This document shows, piece by piece, positions 1-6,110 of a stretch of DNA of 6,110 nucleotides; position 1 is the stretch's first letter, and every line of letters starts with the position of its first letter. The notes below the pieces were generated by a model. That model saw only the letters and a list, made by a program, of their open reading frames with translations, was not told the origin of the DNA and searched no databases. This stretch comes from an uncultured Macromonas sp. (GTDB lineage Bacteria; Pseudomonadota; Gammaproteobacteria; Burkholderiales; Burkholderiaceae), in contig CAMLOF010000184.1 of NCBI GenBank assembly GCA_946481585.1, positions 1-6,110 of the forward strand. Direction: 5' to 3'. Made by a program: the position numbers and the translations under genes.

Positions 1-296
1 AAGTTGGGCACCGGGCCGGTGGAGGAGAAGGTCAACTCCTGCGTGCCCAGCTGAACTGCCTCGATGGACTCGCGCTCACCGCCAAGCGAGCCAGAGTAGA
101 AGGTCTGGATCTTGTAGCGGCCATTGGTGCGCTTTTCCACCTCCTGCGCGAAGGTGTCGATGGCCACACCCTGGTGCGAGTCCTTTGCCACGGAGATGTT
201 GATCTTCATGTTGGTCTGGGCGTGAGCCAGACCGGCGAATCCCAATGCCATGCCACAGGCCAGGCCGATGGCGGTGAGTCGACGGGTGATCTTCAT
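1..296 (-). CDS. TRAP transporter substrate-binding protein, DctP family (partial, N-terminal 98 codons)
   Basis: Periplasmic solute receptor of a tripartite ATP-independent (TRAP) transporter; it would capture an organic or sugar acid and deliver it to a DctQ/DctM membrane pair. The gene runs off the left edge, so only residues 1-98 are seen and the membrane genes, if present, lie outside. The start is supported by a good ribosome binding site, AAGGAG at 305-310, eight bases upstream. Residues 1-26 form a Sec signal peptide: basic KITRR, a hydrophobic core, then cleavage after AHA. The mature part shows DctP-family features: a strand with KINISVAKDSHQG (31-43), FAQEVEKRTNGRYKIQ (49-64), then LGGERESIEAVQLGTQEL (71-88). 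It lies 66 bp downstream of denD on the same strand with no terminator between them, so the ligand is probably L-threonate or D-erythronate. That is inferred from position; family membership is firm. Confidence 0.9.
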   Translation of the reverse strand, partial: MKITRRLTAIGLACGMALGFAGLAHAQTNMKINISVAKDSHQGVAIDTFAQEVEKRTNGRYKIQTFYSGSLGGERESIEAVQLGTQELTFSSTGPVPN

Positions 297-304
297 GCGA
301 TGGT

Positions 305-310
305 CTCCTT
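305..310 (-). promoter_or_regulatory. Ribosome binding site of the TRAP receptor gene
   Basis: On the minus strand the sequence reads AAGGAG, eight bases before the ATG at 296-294. It is the best Shine-Dalgarno match in the window and fixes the start of the transporter gene. Most genes of the upstream enzyme cluster have weak or no such sites, as expected for translationally coupled genes. Confidence 0.8.
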
Positions 311-340
311 CAATAGTAGGGTCGCCGGAATGGCTGCCCA

Positions 341-357
341 AAGTTGTCATACAAGTT
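341..357. promoter_or_regulatory. Putative GntR/FadR-type operator upstream of the TRAP gene
   Basis: The 17-bp site is an imperfect palindrome, AAGTTGTCATACAAGTT, whose core TTGT-CAT-ACAA (344-354) fits the TNGTNNNACNA form typical of FadR-subfamily GntR regulators. It lies about 45-60 bp before the TRAP start codon, in the only intergenic gap between denD and the transporter gene. A related sequence occurs in front of the regulator gene (9 of 11 core bases identical at 5861-5871). The likely binder is the FCD regulator encoded at 5052-5831. The palindrome is seen directly; the binding protein is inferred. Confidence 0.55.
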
Positions 358-362
358 GATTC

Positions 363-1379
363 TCAGGACAAAGCCGCTTTCACGGCATCGGGGTTTTCGC
401 GCACATAGTCTCGGACTATGGTCTCGAAATCGGCGTCGGCAACCAGACCGAGGGCGCGCGCGCGGGCGCTGTCCATGCGGGCGGGCCAACTGGTAATGAT
501 TCGGGCGATGGCGGGGTCTGGTCGCCAGTCGATCAGGCTGGCGGCGGCGGGGCCTGCCACCTTCTCCAGCGCAGCCGCCATCTGGGCGGGCGTGGTGGTG
601 AGCGCGGGCAGGTTCAGCGCCGTGCGCGGGCCCCATTCCTGGTCGCCGGTCTGCAGTGCGCGGATGAGTCCTTCCACCGTGCGGGCCGGGGAAGACAGGG
701 CCACCAGCGTGTCGGGCGGCACGGGGCAGGTCGAGCGCTCGCCAGCGAGCGGCTCGCGGATCATGCCGCTGAGGAAGCTGGACGCGGCACCATTCGGGCG
801 GCCGGGGCGCACGCTGACGGTCATCAGCCGCACGTTGCGCCCGCGCAGGAAGCCCTTGCGCGTGTAGTCGGCCACGAGCTGCTCCAGCACGAACTTCTGT
901 ATGCCGTAGCTGTTCTGCGGCGTGGGCAGGGTGGTGTCGGTCACCACCTCCGGTAGCGGCTGTTCTGCCGTGCTGCCGAACACCGCCAGCGAACTGGAAA
1001 ACACCAGCAGCGGCTGCGTGCCCAGCGCACGGCAACGTTCCAGCAGCAGCATGCCAGCGCGCAGGTTGCTGCGCATGCCAAGATCAAAGTCGGCTTCGCA
1101 CTCGCCGCTGACGGCCGATGCCAGATGCACGACGGCAGCCGCGTCCTGCGGCACCACCTGCTGTGTGCTGCCTTCCAGCAGATCGACCAGGTCGCCTTCC
1201 ACCACGCGCACCCTGGGGTCAGCGCGCAGATCGGCAGGCGGCGCCACGCGGTCCACCAGTGTCAGTTGTTGGATGGTCTGGGCGGGTGCGCCTCCCAGGC
1301 TCAACGACCCGTGTTGCAGCAGGGTGCGAGCCAGGCGAACCCCCAGGAAACCCGCGCCGCCGGTGATGACGATGTTCAT
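363..1379 (-). CDS. denD: D-erythronate dehydrogenase (SDR-type NAD-dependent epimerase/dehydratase family)
   Basis: Predicted cytosolic NAD-dependent enzyme that oxidises D-erythronate at C2 to 2-oxo-D-erythronate, the second entry point to this pathway. The 338-residue protein is an extended short-chain dehydrogenase. It has the glycine-rich NAD loop GGAGFLG (7-13), an acidic residue D43 at the end of strand 2 that favours NAD over NADP, HLAS (85-88), a serine cluster SSS (128-130) and the catalytic Y158-x-x-x-K162 pair in SYGIQK. The C-terminal part holds the substrate-binding region. It starts two bases after the otnI stop, with an AAAGG-like ribosome site inside the end of otnI, so it is translated in the same operon. 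The family includes many sugar-nucleotide epimerases; the DenD assignment rests on sequence character together with adjacent otnI, otnC, otnK and ltnD. Confidence 0.88.
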   Translation of the reverse strand: MNIVITGGAGFLGVRLARTLLQHGSLSLGGAPAQTIQQLTLVDRVAPPADLRADPRVRVVEGDLVDLLEGSTQQVVPQDAAAVVHLASAVSGECEADFDLGMRSNLRAGMLLLERCRALGTQPLLVFSSSLAVFGSTAEQPLPEVVTDTTLPTPQNSYGIQKFVLEQLVADYTRKGFLRGRNVRLMTVSVRPGRPNGAASSFLSGMIREPLAGERSTCPVPPDTLVALSSPARTVEGLIRALQTGDQEWGPRTALNLPALTTTPAQMAAALEKVAGPAAASLIDWRPDPAIARIITSWPARMDSARARALGLVADADFETIVRDYVRENPDAVKAALS

Positions 1380-1381
1380 GT

Positions 1382-2170
1382 TCAGGCCTTTCGCGTGAGG
1401 TAGGGGCGCACCCAGGCCAGCCCAGCCGAGGTTTGACCCGCAGGGCGGTATTCGCAGCCGATGTAGCCGTCGTAGCCCAGTGCGTCGAGCTGCTCGAACA
1501 GGTAGGGGTGGTTGACTTCGCCCTGGTCGGGTTCGTGGCGGTCGGGCACGCCCGCGATCTGCACGTGGCCCACGCCGCTGAAGTGCTTCTGCAGGCGCCG
1601 CGCCAGGTCGCCTTCCATGATCTGGCAGTGGTAGAAGTCCATCTGCACCTTCAGGTTGGCTTCGCCCACCTCGGCGGCAATGTCGTGCGCCTGCTGCTGG
1701 TAGTTGAGGAAGTAGCCCGGCATGTCGCGGGTGTTGATGGGCTCGATGAGCAGGGTGATGCCGTGCGGCGCCAGCGCGCGTGCGGCGGTGCGCAGGTTGG
1801 CCACGTAGGTGGCGCGCGCGGCTTGCGCCGAAACACCGGCGGGCACCAGCCCTGCCATGGCGTGCAGCTTGCGGCAGCCTGTGGCCAGCGCATAGGGCAG
1901 GGCGGCTTGCACCGTGGCGGCGAATTCGGCTTCGCGGCCCGGGTGGCAGGCCATGCCGCGCTCGCCCTGGGTCCAGTTGCCCGGCGGCAGGTTGAACAGG
2001 GCCTGCACCAGGCCGTTGTCACGCAGCCGGGTGGCAATCTCTTCTGGCGTGTGTTCGTAGGGGAAGAGGTATTCCACCGCCTCGAAACCGTCGCGCGCGG
2101 CGGCGGCAAAGCGGTCGAGGAAGGGCACCTCGTTGTACATCATCGACAGGTTGGCGGCGAATCGGGGCAT
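1382..2170 (-). CDS. otnI: 2-oxo-tetronate isomerase (hydroxypyruvate isomerase family)
   Basis: Predicted to convert 2-oxo-tetronates made by LtnD and DenD into 3-oxo-tetronates, the substrate of the kinase OtnK. The 262-residue protein is a xylose-isomerase-like TIM barrel of the Hyi group, at its usual length of about 260. Visible hallmarks are the start PRFAANLSM (2-10), FPYEH (36-40), the family signature GNWTQGERG (64-72), the metal or catalytic glutamate E143 in LIEPIN, D178 and H181 in QMDFYHCQ, Q204 in GHVQIAG, and the second catalytic glutamate E240 in GCEYRP. The chosen ATG gives the conserved family N-terminus. There is no good ribosome site before it, and it follows otnC after 24 bp. 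Hydroxypyruvate isomerase itself (Hyi) is the main alternative; the neighbouring kinase and decarboxylase favour OtnI. Confidence 0.9.
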   Translation of the reverse strand: MPRFAANLSMMYNEVPFLDRFAAAARDGFEAVEYLFPYEHTPEEIATRLRDNGLVQALFNLPPGNWTQGERGMACHPGREAEFAATVQAALPYALATGCRKLHAMAGLVPAGVSAQAARATYVANLRTAARALAPHGITLLIEPINTRDMPGYFLNYQQQAHDIAAEVGEANLKVQMDFYHCQIMEGDLARRLQKHFSGVGHVQIAGVPDRHEPDQGEVNHPYLFEQLDALGYDGYIGCEYRPAGQTSAGLAWVRPYLTRKA

Positions 2171-2194
2171 GTCGTTCAGGTTCTGTGTGCGTCG

Positions 2195-2857
2195 TTACCA
2201 GGAAGCGTTGAAGGCCTCGCGCAGCTCCTGGATCTGCTCGGGCGTCAGCGGTGTGGGGCGGGGTTGGCTCATCAGCCAAAGCCGGGCGGTTTCTTCCAAT
2301 TCCTCCAGCACGGCCATGGCCTGGGCCGGAGTGCCGTGCCAGACGTTGGGGCCCAGGCGTTCCAGCATCACGGCCCGCAGCGTCAGGCCGCCTTCACGGG
2401 CCTGGGCAATGCGCTGTGCCACCTCGTCGCCCACGCGCGGGTCGCCGGGGCGGTGGTAGGCAATGCGCGGCACGTGTCCCACCTTCATCACAAAATACGG
2501 CGTGATGGGCGGCAGCAGGTCGCCCGCATGGTGGGGCTCCTGCAGCGTCAGTGACACCAGGTGCGTGGAATGGGTGTGGATGACGCAGCCCGCCGCCGGG
2601 TCGGCTTCGTAGATGCGCCGGTGCAGCGCCAGCGTCTTGCTGGCCGGGCGGCCCGAACGTTGCACGCCAGCGTCGTCCACCCAGGCCAGTTCGTCCGCCT
2701 GCAGAAAGCCCAGGCAGGCATCCGTGGGGGTGATGAGGTGGCCGCCGCCGTGTTCGGCAGGCACGCGCACGCTGATGTTGCCCGCCGTGGCGTGCACGTA
2801 ACCGCGCTCGAAGAGCGAACGGCCCACGCGGCATATTTCCTGGCGCAAGGTGTCCAT
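2195..2857 (-). CDS. otnC: 3-oxo-tetronate 4-phosphate decarboxylase (class II aldolase/adducin family)
   Basis: Predicted to decarboxylate 3-oxo-tetronate 4-phosphate to dihydroxyacetone phosphate and CO2, the last dedicated step of the pathway. The 220-residue protein has the class II aldolase layout: the phosphate-binding TAGNIS loop (24-29), TPTDACLG (43-50), SKTLALH (73-79), the metal-binding HTHSTH (94-99), the TPYFVMKVGHVP stretch (119-130) and EELEETARL (185-193). The position that in many relatives is NHGP, whose histidine is the third zinc ligand, reads ERLGP here (166-170), so that histidine is absent; H99 may compensate. It starts three bases after the otnK stop and is followed by otnI. 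Fuculose- or ribulose-phosphate aldolases share the fold, but the adjacent DUF1537 kinase makes OtnC the best assignment. Confidence 0.88.
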   Translation of the reverse strand: MDTLRQEICRVGRSLFERGYVHATAGNISVRVPAEHGGGHLITPTDACLGFLQADELAWVDDAGVQRSGRPASKTLALHRRIYEADPAAGCVIHTHSTHLVSLTLQEPHHAGDLLPPITPYFVMKVGHVPRIAYHRPGDPRVGDEVAQRIAQAREGGLTLRAVMLERLGPNVWHGTPAQAMAVLEELEETARLWLMSQPRPTPLTPEQIQELREAFNASW

Positions 2858-2860
2858 GGC

Positions 2861-4114
2861 TCAGTCCACCAGCGCCAGCGCTTTGCTGAAGAAATCCACC
2901 GTGCCGAAGTTTCCGGACTTCAACGCGAGCAGCAGCGGTCGGCCTTCGGCCTGGGTCCAGGGCACGCCGGGGTCGATCGCGGCGCCAATGCGCAGTTGCT
3001 GTACGCCCAGCGCCTGCACCACGGCACCGGACGTTTCTCCCCCAGCCACCACCAGGCGCCGCACCCCGGCATCCACCAGGCTGGCGGCCACACGGGCCAG
3101 GCACTGTTCTACCAGGTGGCCTGCGCGCTGCACGCCCAGCTCGGTCTGAATGGCCTTGACTTCGTCGGGCTGCGCGGTGGCGTAGATGAGCACAGGGGTG
3201 TCGCCTTGTGCACCGGCCCAGCGGGTGGCTTGCGTGGCCAGGTCTTCGCCCGCAGCCAGGGCGCGCGCGTCGATGCGCATGGCGGGGCGCCCCTGGGCAA
3301 TCCAGTGCGCCACTTGCGCATTGGTGGCGCTGGAGCACGAGCCCGAAAGCACCGCAGCACGCCCGCCAACACTGGGCAGGCGGGCCGCTTCGGCGTCCGG
3401 CTTGAGCCAGCCTTGCGCTTCATACACGGCGGGCAGCCCCAGCGCCACGCCAGAGCCCGCGGTGATGAGCGGCATGTCTGCGCACGCCGCGGCCATGGTG
3501 CGCAGCGCGTCGTTGTCGATGGCGTCCACCACGGCAAAACGCATGCCGCTGGCACGCAACTCGGCCAGGCGTTGGCGCAGGGTGTCCGTACCCTGGCTCA
3601 CCACATCGTGCCGGGCCAGGCCCACGCGCCCTTGGCACTGTGCCTGCAGCACCCGCACCAGGTTGGCGTCGGCCATGGGCGTCAGCGGGTGGTGGCGCAT
3701 GCCGGAATCGCTCAGCAGCTCGTCACCCACGAACAGGTGGCCGCGAAACACCGTGCGGCCGTTCTCGGGGAAGGCCGGGCAGGCGATGGCGAAGTCGCTG
3801 CCCAGGGCATCCAGCAAGGCCTCGGCCACGGGGCCGATGTTGCCCGCTGGCGTGGAGTCGAAGGTGGAGCAGTACTTGAAGTAGAACTGCCGTGCGCCGC
3901 CGCCTTGCAGCCAGCGCAGCGCGGCCAGGGAGTCGCCCACTGCCTCGCTCACGGGCGCGGTGCGCGACTTCAATGCCACCACCACCGCGTCGGCTTCCGG
4001 TGGTGGGCCATCGGGCACGCCCATCACCTGCACCGTGCGCATACCGGCGCGCACCAGCATGCTGGCCACGTCGGTGGCACCGGTGAAGTCGTCTGCAATC
4101 ACGCCCAGAATCAT
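2861..4114 (-). CDS. otnK: 3-oxo-tetronate kinase (DUF1537 / four-carbon acid sugar kinase family)
   Basis: Predicted ATP-dependent kinase that phosphorylates 3-oxo-tetronates at C4, giving the substrate of OtnC. The 417-residue protein is full length for the family. The N-terminal substrate domain carries IADDFTGATD (6-15) and KYCSTFDSTPAGNIGP (80-95), with CPAFPENGRT (112-121) after it. The C-terminal nucleotide-binding domain has GSCSSAT (258-264), VAGGETSGAVVQAL (356-369), PGVPW (382-386) and LALKSGNFG (396-404). Its ATG overlaps the ltnD stop codon in an ATGA arrangement (4111-4114), indicating translational coupling. The related D-threonate kinase normally works with a PdxA2-type dehydrogenase, which is not present here; the neighbours otnC and otnI support the 3-oxo-tetronate role. 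Confidence 0.93.
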   Translation of the reverse strand: MILGVIADDFTGATDVASMLVRAGMRTVQVMGVPDGPPPEADAVVVALKSRTAPVSEAVGDSLAALRWLQGGGARQFYFKYCSTFDSTPAGNIGPVAEALLDALGSDFAIACPAFPENGRTVFRGHLFVGDELLSDSGMRHHPLTPMADANLVRVLQAQCQGRVGLARHDVVSQGTDTLRQRLAELRASGMRFAVVDAIDNDALRTMAAACADMPLITAGSGVALGLPAVYEAQGWLKPDAEAARLPSVGGRAAVLSGSCSSATNAQVAHWIAQGRPAMRIDARALAAGEDLATQATRWAGAQGDTPVLIYATAQPDEVKAIQTELGVQRAGHLVEQCLARVAASLVDAGVRRLVVAGGETSGAVVQALGVQQLRIGAAIDPGVPWTQAEGRPLLLALKSGNFGTVDFFSKALALVD

Positions 4115-5031
4115 TCTGCTGTCTCCTGCCCGGGCAGGCTCAGGCCGGCCAGGCCGGCGTAGTACTTCACCACGGCCGAATCGTCCTCGCCGCCCAACCC
4201 CATGGCGGCGGTGGCCAGGTAAAGCTGGTGGGCCGACGACGCCAGCGGCAACGGGAAGGCCAGCTTGCGCGCCGCATCCAGCACAATACCCAGGTCCTTC
4301 ACGAAGATGTTCACCGCGGAAAGCGGGGTGTAGTCGCCTTCCAGAATGTGCGGCACGCGGTTCTGGAACATCCAGCTCATGCCTGCCGAGTTGCAGATCA
4401 CCTCGTAGAGCTGATGCGGGTCGGCGCCCGCGCGCATGCCCAGCGCCATGGCCTCGCAGGCGGCTGCAATGTGCACGCCCGCCAGGTGCTGGTTCACCAT
4501 CTTCACGGTGGAGCCCACGCCTGCGCGGTCGCCCAGGCGGTACACCTTGCCCGCAAAGGCTTCCAGCAGCGGTGCGGCGGCGTCAAAGGCTTCGGGGCGG
4601 CCAGAGGCCATCACCGTCATCTGACCTTCAGCCGCTTTTTTTGCACCGCCAGAAACCGGGCCGTCAATGAAATGGATGCCTTTGTCTGCCAGACGGCTTT
4701 CCCACTGCGGCGGCAGGCTCGGGTCCACCGTGGCGGACGCCACAACCACGCTGCCCGGCTTCATGGATTGGGCTAGGCCCTGCGCGCCGAACAGCACCTC
4801 CTCGGTTTGCGCGGCGTTCACCACCAGGATCAGCAACACATCGCATTGGGCGGCCAGCTCAACAGGCGTAGCCACCGCGTGGCCGCCTGCCTGGGCGAAG
4901 CTGTCGCGCGCCTCGGCACGGGGGTCGCAACCCCAGGTGGCAACGCCAGTGCGCAGCGCTGACAGGGCGGCCCCCATGCCCATGGAGCCGAGGCCGATGA
5001 CGCCGAGTGTCTTGTTGGTGGAAGGTTGCAT
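4111..5031 (-). CDS. ltnD: L-threonate dehydrogenase (3-hydroxyisobutyrate dehydrogenase family)
   Basis: Predicted NAD-dependent enzyme oxidising L-threonate at C2 to 2-oxo-tetronate, the first step for the L-threonate branch. The 306-residue beta-hydroxyacid dehydrogenase shows the NAD loop GLGSMG (13-18), the substrate-binding signature DGPVSGG (123-129), the catalytic lysine K177 with N180 in GSTVKMVNQ, and KDLGI (245-249) followed by a conserved GEDDSAVVK tail (281-289). It is the first enzyme gene after the regulator, 20 bp downstream, with only a minimal AGG ribosome site (5038-5040). Its stop overlaps the otnK start. 3-hydroxyisobutyrate or tartronate semialdehyde dehydrogenases are family relatives; context selects LtnD. 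Direct proof of substrate cannot come from sequence alone. Confidence 0.9.
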   Translation of the reverse strand: MQPSTNKTLGVIGLGSMGMGAALSALRTGVATWGCDPRAEARDSFAQAGGHAVATPVELAAQCDVLLILVVNAAQTEEVLFGAQGLAQSMKPGSVVVASATVDPSLPPQWESRLADKGIHFIDGPVSGGAKKAAEGQMTVMASGRPEAFDAAAPLLEAFAGKVYRLGDRAGVGSTVKMVNQHLAGVHIAAACEAMALGMRAGADPHQLYEVICNSAGMSWMFQNRVPHILEGDYTPLSAVNIFVKDLGIVLDAARKLAFPLPLASSAHQLYLATAAMGLGGEDDSAVVKYYAGLAGLSLPGQETAE

Positions 5032-5051
5032 GTGTAGCCTGTGCAGGAGGG

Positions 5052-5831
5052 TCAGGAAAGGGTCTTGGCAGAAGCCTTCGACGGTTTGGCCTTCTTGGCG
5101 AACAGCTTGTCCAAGGCCTGTTTGACGGGTGCGTCCGCCTGTTCAATGCGGCTGGCTGCGTGCACCATGTGCTGCGTGGCGGCCTTGCGGGCCAGGTCCG
5201 GGCGGCCGCTCACCACCGCGCGGGCAATGGCAGCGTGTTCGGCGCGCACCTGCTTCATGAACTCGCTGTGCATGGCCTCGTTGGCGCGCGTCACCTTGAT
5301 CGCGTCGCGCTGGTACTGCTCCAAAAAATCGAGCAGCCGCTCAAACTGCGGGTTGTCGGTGGCACGGGCAATGGCGCGGTGAAAGCGCAGGTCCTGCTCC
5401 ACGCCGTCCTCGCCGCGCTGTACGGCTTCTTCAATGGCAGCCATGGCGTCTTCAATCGCGCGGGCCTTGGCCGGTGTGATGCGTTGTGCCGCCAGGGCAG
5501 CAACTTCACCTTCCAGCGTGCGGCGCACTTCCACCACCTGCAGCACGGCGTCCAGCGAGGTGAGCACCGTCGGGTCAAATGCCAGTGCGCGTGCCTGTAT
5601 GCGCGGTGCCACGAACATCCCGGCGCCCTGGCGCGAGGTCAACAAGCCCATGGACTTGAGGCGACTCACCGCCTCACGCACCACGGTGCGCGACACCTGA
5701 AACTGCTCGGTCAACTGCTGTTCCGTGGGCAGCTTGTCGCCAGGTGCCCATTCGCCGGATTCGATGTGCTGGCGCAACAACTCTGCCAGCTTGTCGCTGA
5801 GGCGTTCGGTGGGCGGCAGTTTTGTGGACAT
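5052..5831 (-). CDS. GntR-family transcriptional regulator, FadR subfamily (FCD domain)
   Basis: Predicted cytosolic DNA-binding regulator of the tetronate genes. The 259-residue protein has an N-terminal winged helix-turn-helix (about 8-76), with GDKLPTEQQLTEQFQVSR (31-48) leading into TVVREAVSRLKSMGLL (49-64) and the wing SRQGAGMFV (66-74). A helical FCD ligand domain follows (about 95-230), with the usual metal-site residues D147 and H151 in QDLRFHRAIA, H199 in AEHAAIA and H221 in TQHMVHAASR. The last 16 residues form a lysine-, alanine- and serine-rich tail outside the usual domain. It is first in the cluster, 20 bp before ltnD, behind a promoter-like region with inverted repeats, so it probably represses its own operon and is released by a tetronate or pathway intermediate. 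The effector is inferred. Its ribosome site is weak (AAGAGA at 5844-5849). Confidence 0.92.
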   Translation of the reverse strand: MSTKLPPTERLSDKLAELLRQHIESGEWAPGDKLPTEQQLTEQFQVSRTVVREAVSRLKSMGLLTSRQGAGMFVAPRIQARALAFDPTVLTSLDAVLQVVEVRRTLEGEVAALAAQRITPAKARAIEDAMAAIEEAVQRGEDGVEQDLRFHRAIARATDNPQFERLLDFLEQYQRDAIKVTRANEAMHSEFMKQVRAEHAAIARAVVSGRPDLARKAATQHMVHAASRIEQADAPVKQALDKLFAKKAKPSKASAKTLS

Positions 5832-5850
5832 GGGGTTGAGTTGTCTCTTG

Positions 5851-5873
5851 ATTTGTCAGGTCATCATACAAAT
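5851..5873. promoter_or_regulatory. Putative operator in front of the regulator gene
   Basis: A perfect six-base inverted repeat, ATTTGT and ACAAAT, is separated by 11 bases. Its right half contains TCATACAA (5864-5871), identical to eight bases of the palindrome in front of the TRAP gene (347-354). The site ends about 20 bp before the regulator start codon. This supports autoregulation by the FCD protein. The exact bound half-sites are uncertain, because the FadR-type TNGTNNNACNA form is incomplete on its left side here. Confidence 0.45.
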
Positions 5874-5893
5874 TTTCAAAAAAGTAATGTCTT
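5863..5893 (-). promoter_or_regulatory. Possible sigma-70 promoter of the regulator-ltnD-otnKCI-denD operon
   Basis: On the minus strand TATGAT (5863-5868) matches five of six bases of the -10 consensus. Upstream, AAGACA (5888-5893; spacing 19) or GACATT (5886-5891; spacing 17) could act as a weak -35 element, with an AT-rich block between. The -10 lies inside the operator-like repeat, so a bound repressor would block polymerase. The -35 is poor and the call is tentative. Confidence 0.3.
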
Positions 5894-5924
5894 GGGGTTT
5901 TCCCGAAAGGCGGTGTTCAGGCGC

Positions 5925-5952
5925 AAAAAAAAGCCCGCTTGAAAGCGGGCTT
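5925..5952 (-). terminator. Intrinsic terminator of the hppA transcript
   Basis: On the minus strand a GC-rich hairpin, AAGCCCGCTT paired with AAGCGGGCTT (5931-5952), with a very short loop, runs into eight consecutive T residues (5932-5925). It begins 20 bp after the hppA stop codon and therefore insulates the tetronate operon from hppA. On the plus strand the hairpin is not followed by a T run, so it appears to work in one direction only. Confidence 0.92.
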
Positions 5953-5972
5953 GGATTGAAGTGCGTTGAGGA

Positions 5973-6110
<138 letters not shown>

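Noticed and set aside
310..1035. Minus-strand open frame overlapping denD in another frame
   Set aside because: The product is an Arg/Ala/Pro/His-rich shadow; the denD frame has clear Rossmann-fold and Y-x-x-x-K motifs and covers the same bases.
1433..2554. Open frame of 373 codons on the plus strand, opposite otnI and part of otnC
   Set aside because: It is antisense to conserved genes, has no family features, and shows the composition expected from the mirrored codon bias of the real genes.
2561..4162. Long open frame of 533 codons on the plus strand, opposite otnC and otnK
   Set aside because: It lies antisense to two well-recognised enzyme genes, its product is rich in His, Gly, Arg and Ala with no recognisable domain, and such open antisense frames are common in GC-rich DNA.
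5007..5942. Open frame of 311 codons on the plus strand, opposite the regulator
   Set aside because: It runs through the regulator, its control region and the hppA terminator, and its product looks like an antisense shadow without any domain.
5931..5952. Hairpin considered as a bidirectional terminator
   Set aside because: Only the minus-strand reading is followed by a T run; on the plus strand the bases after the stem are GGATTGAA, and there is no plus-strand gene to end.

Overview
The window is a high-GC bacterial segment in which every convincing gene lies on the minus strand. The proteins, the TRAP-type transporter and the GC-rich codon use point to a betaproteobacterium of the Burkholderiales, most likely Comamonadaceae-like (Acidovorax, Variovorax, Hydrogenophaga or similar). 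The taxonomic call is an impression from protein style, not a computed result.

Layout, in the direction of transcription (right to left): the last 45 codons of a membrane proton-pumping pyrophosphatase (hppA) enter from the right edge and end in a strong intrinsic terminator (5925-5952). A short AT-rich control region follows (5832-5924), then a GntR/FadR-type (FCD) regulator (5052-5831). Five closely packed enzyme genes come next: ltnD (4111-5031), otnK (2861-4114), otnC (2195-2857), otnI (1382-2170) and denD (363-1379). After a 66-bp gap begins a TRAP-transporter periplasmic substrate-binding protein (296 to beyond position 1), cut off by the left edge.

Together these genes make a complete route for four-carbon sugar acids (tetronates). 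LtnD oxidises L-threonate and DenD oxidises D-erythronate to 2-oxo-tetronates; OtnI isomerises these to 3-oxo-tetronates; OtnK (a DUF1537-family kinase) phosphorylates them at C4; OtnC decarboxylates the product to dihydroxyacetone phosphate, which enters central metabolism. The TRAP protein is the probable uptake component. The enzyme set is a described pathway and not a new system.

The points I find most worth checking are a shared operator-like motif (core CATACAA) in front of both the regulator and the TRAP gene, and an OtnC that lacks the usual third zinc histidine in the NHGP position. I saw no RNA genes, CRISPR arrays, insertion sequences or phage genes.
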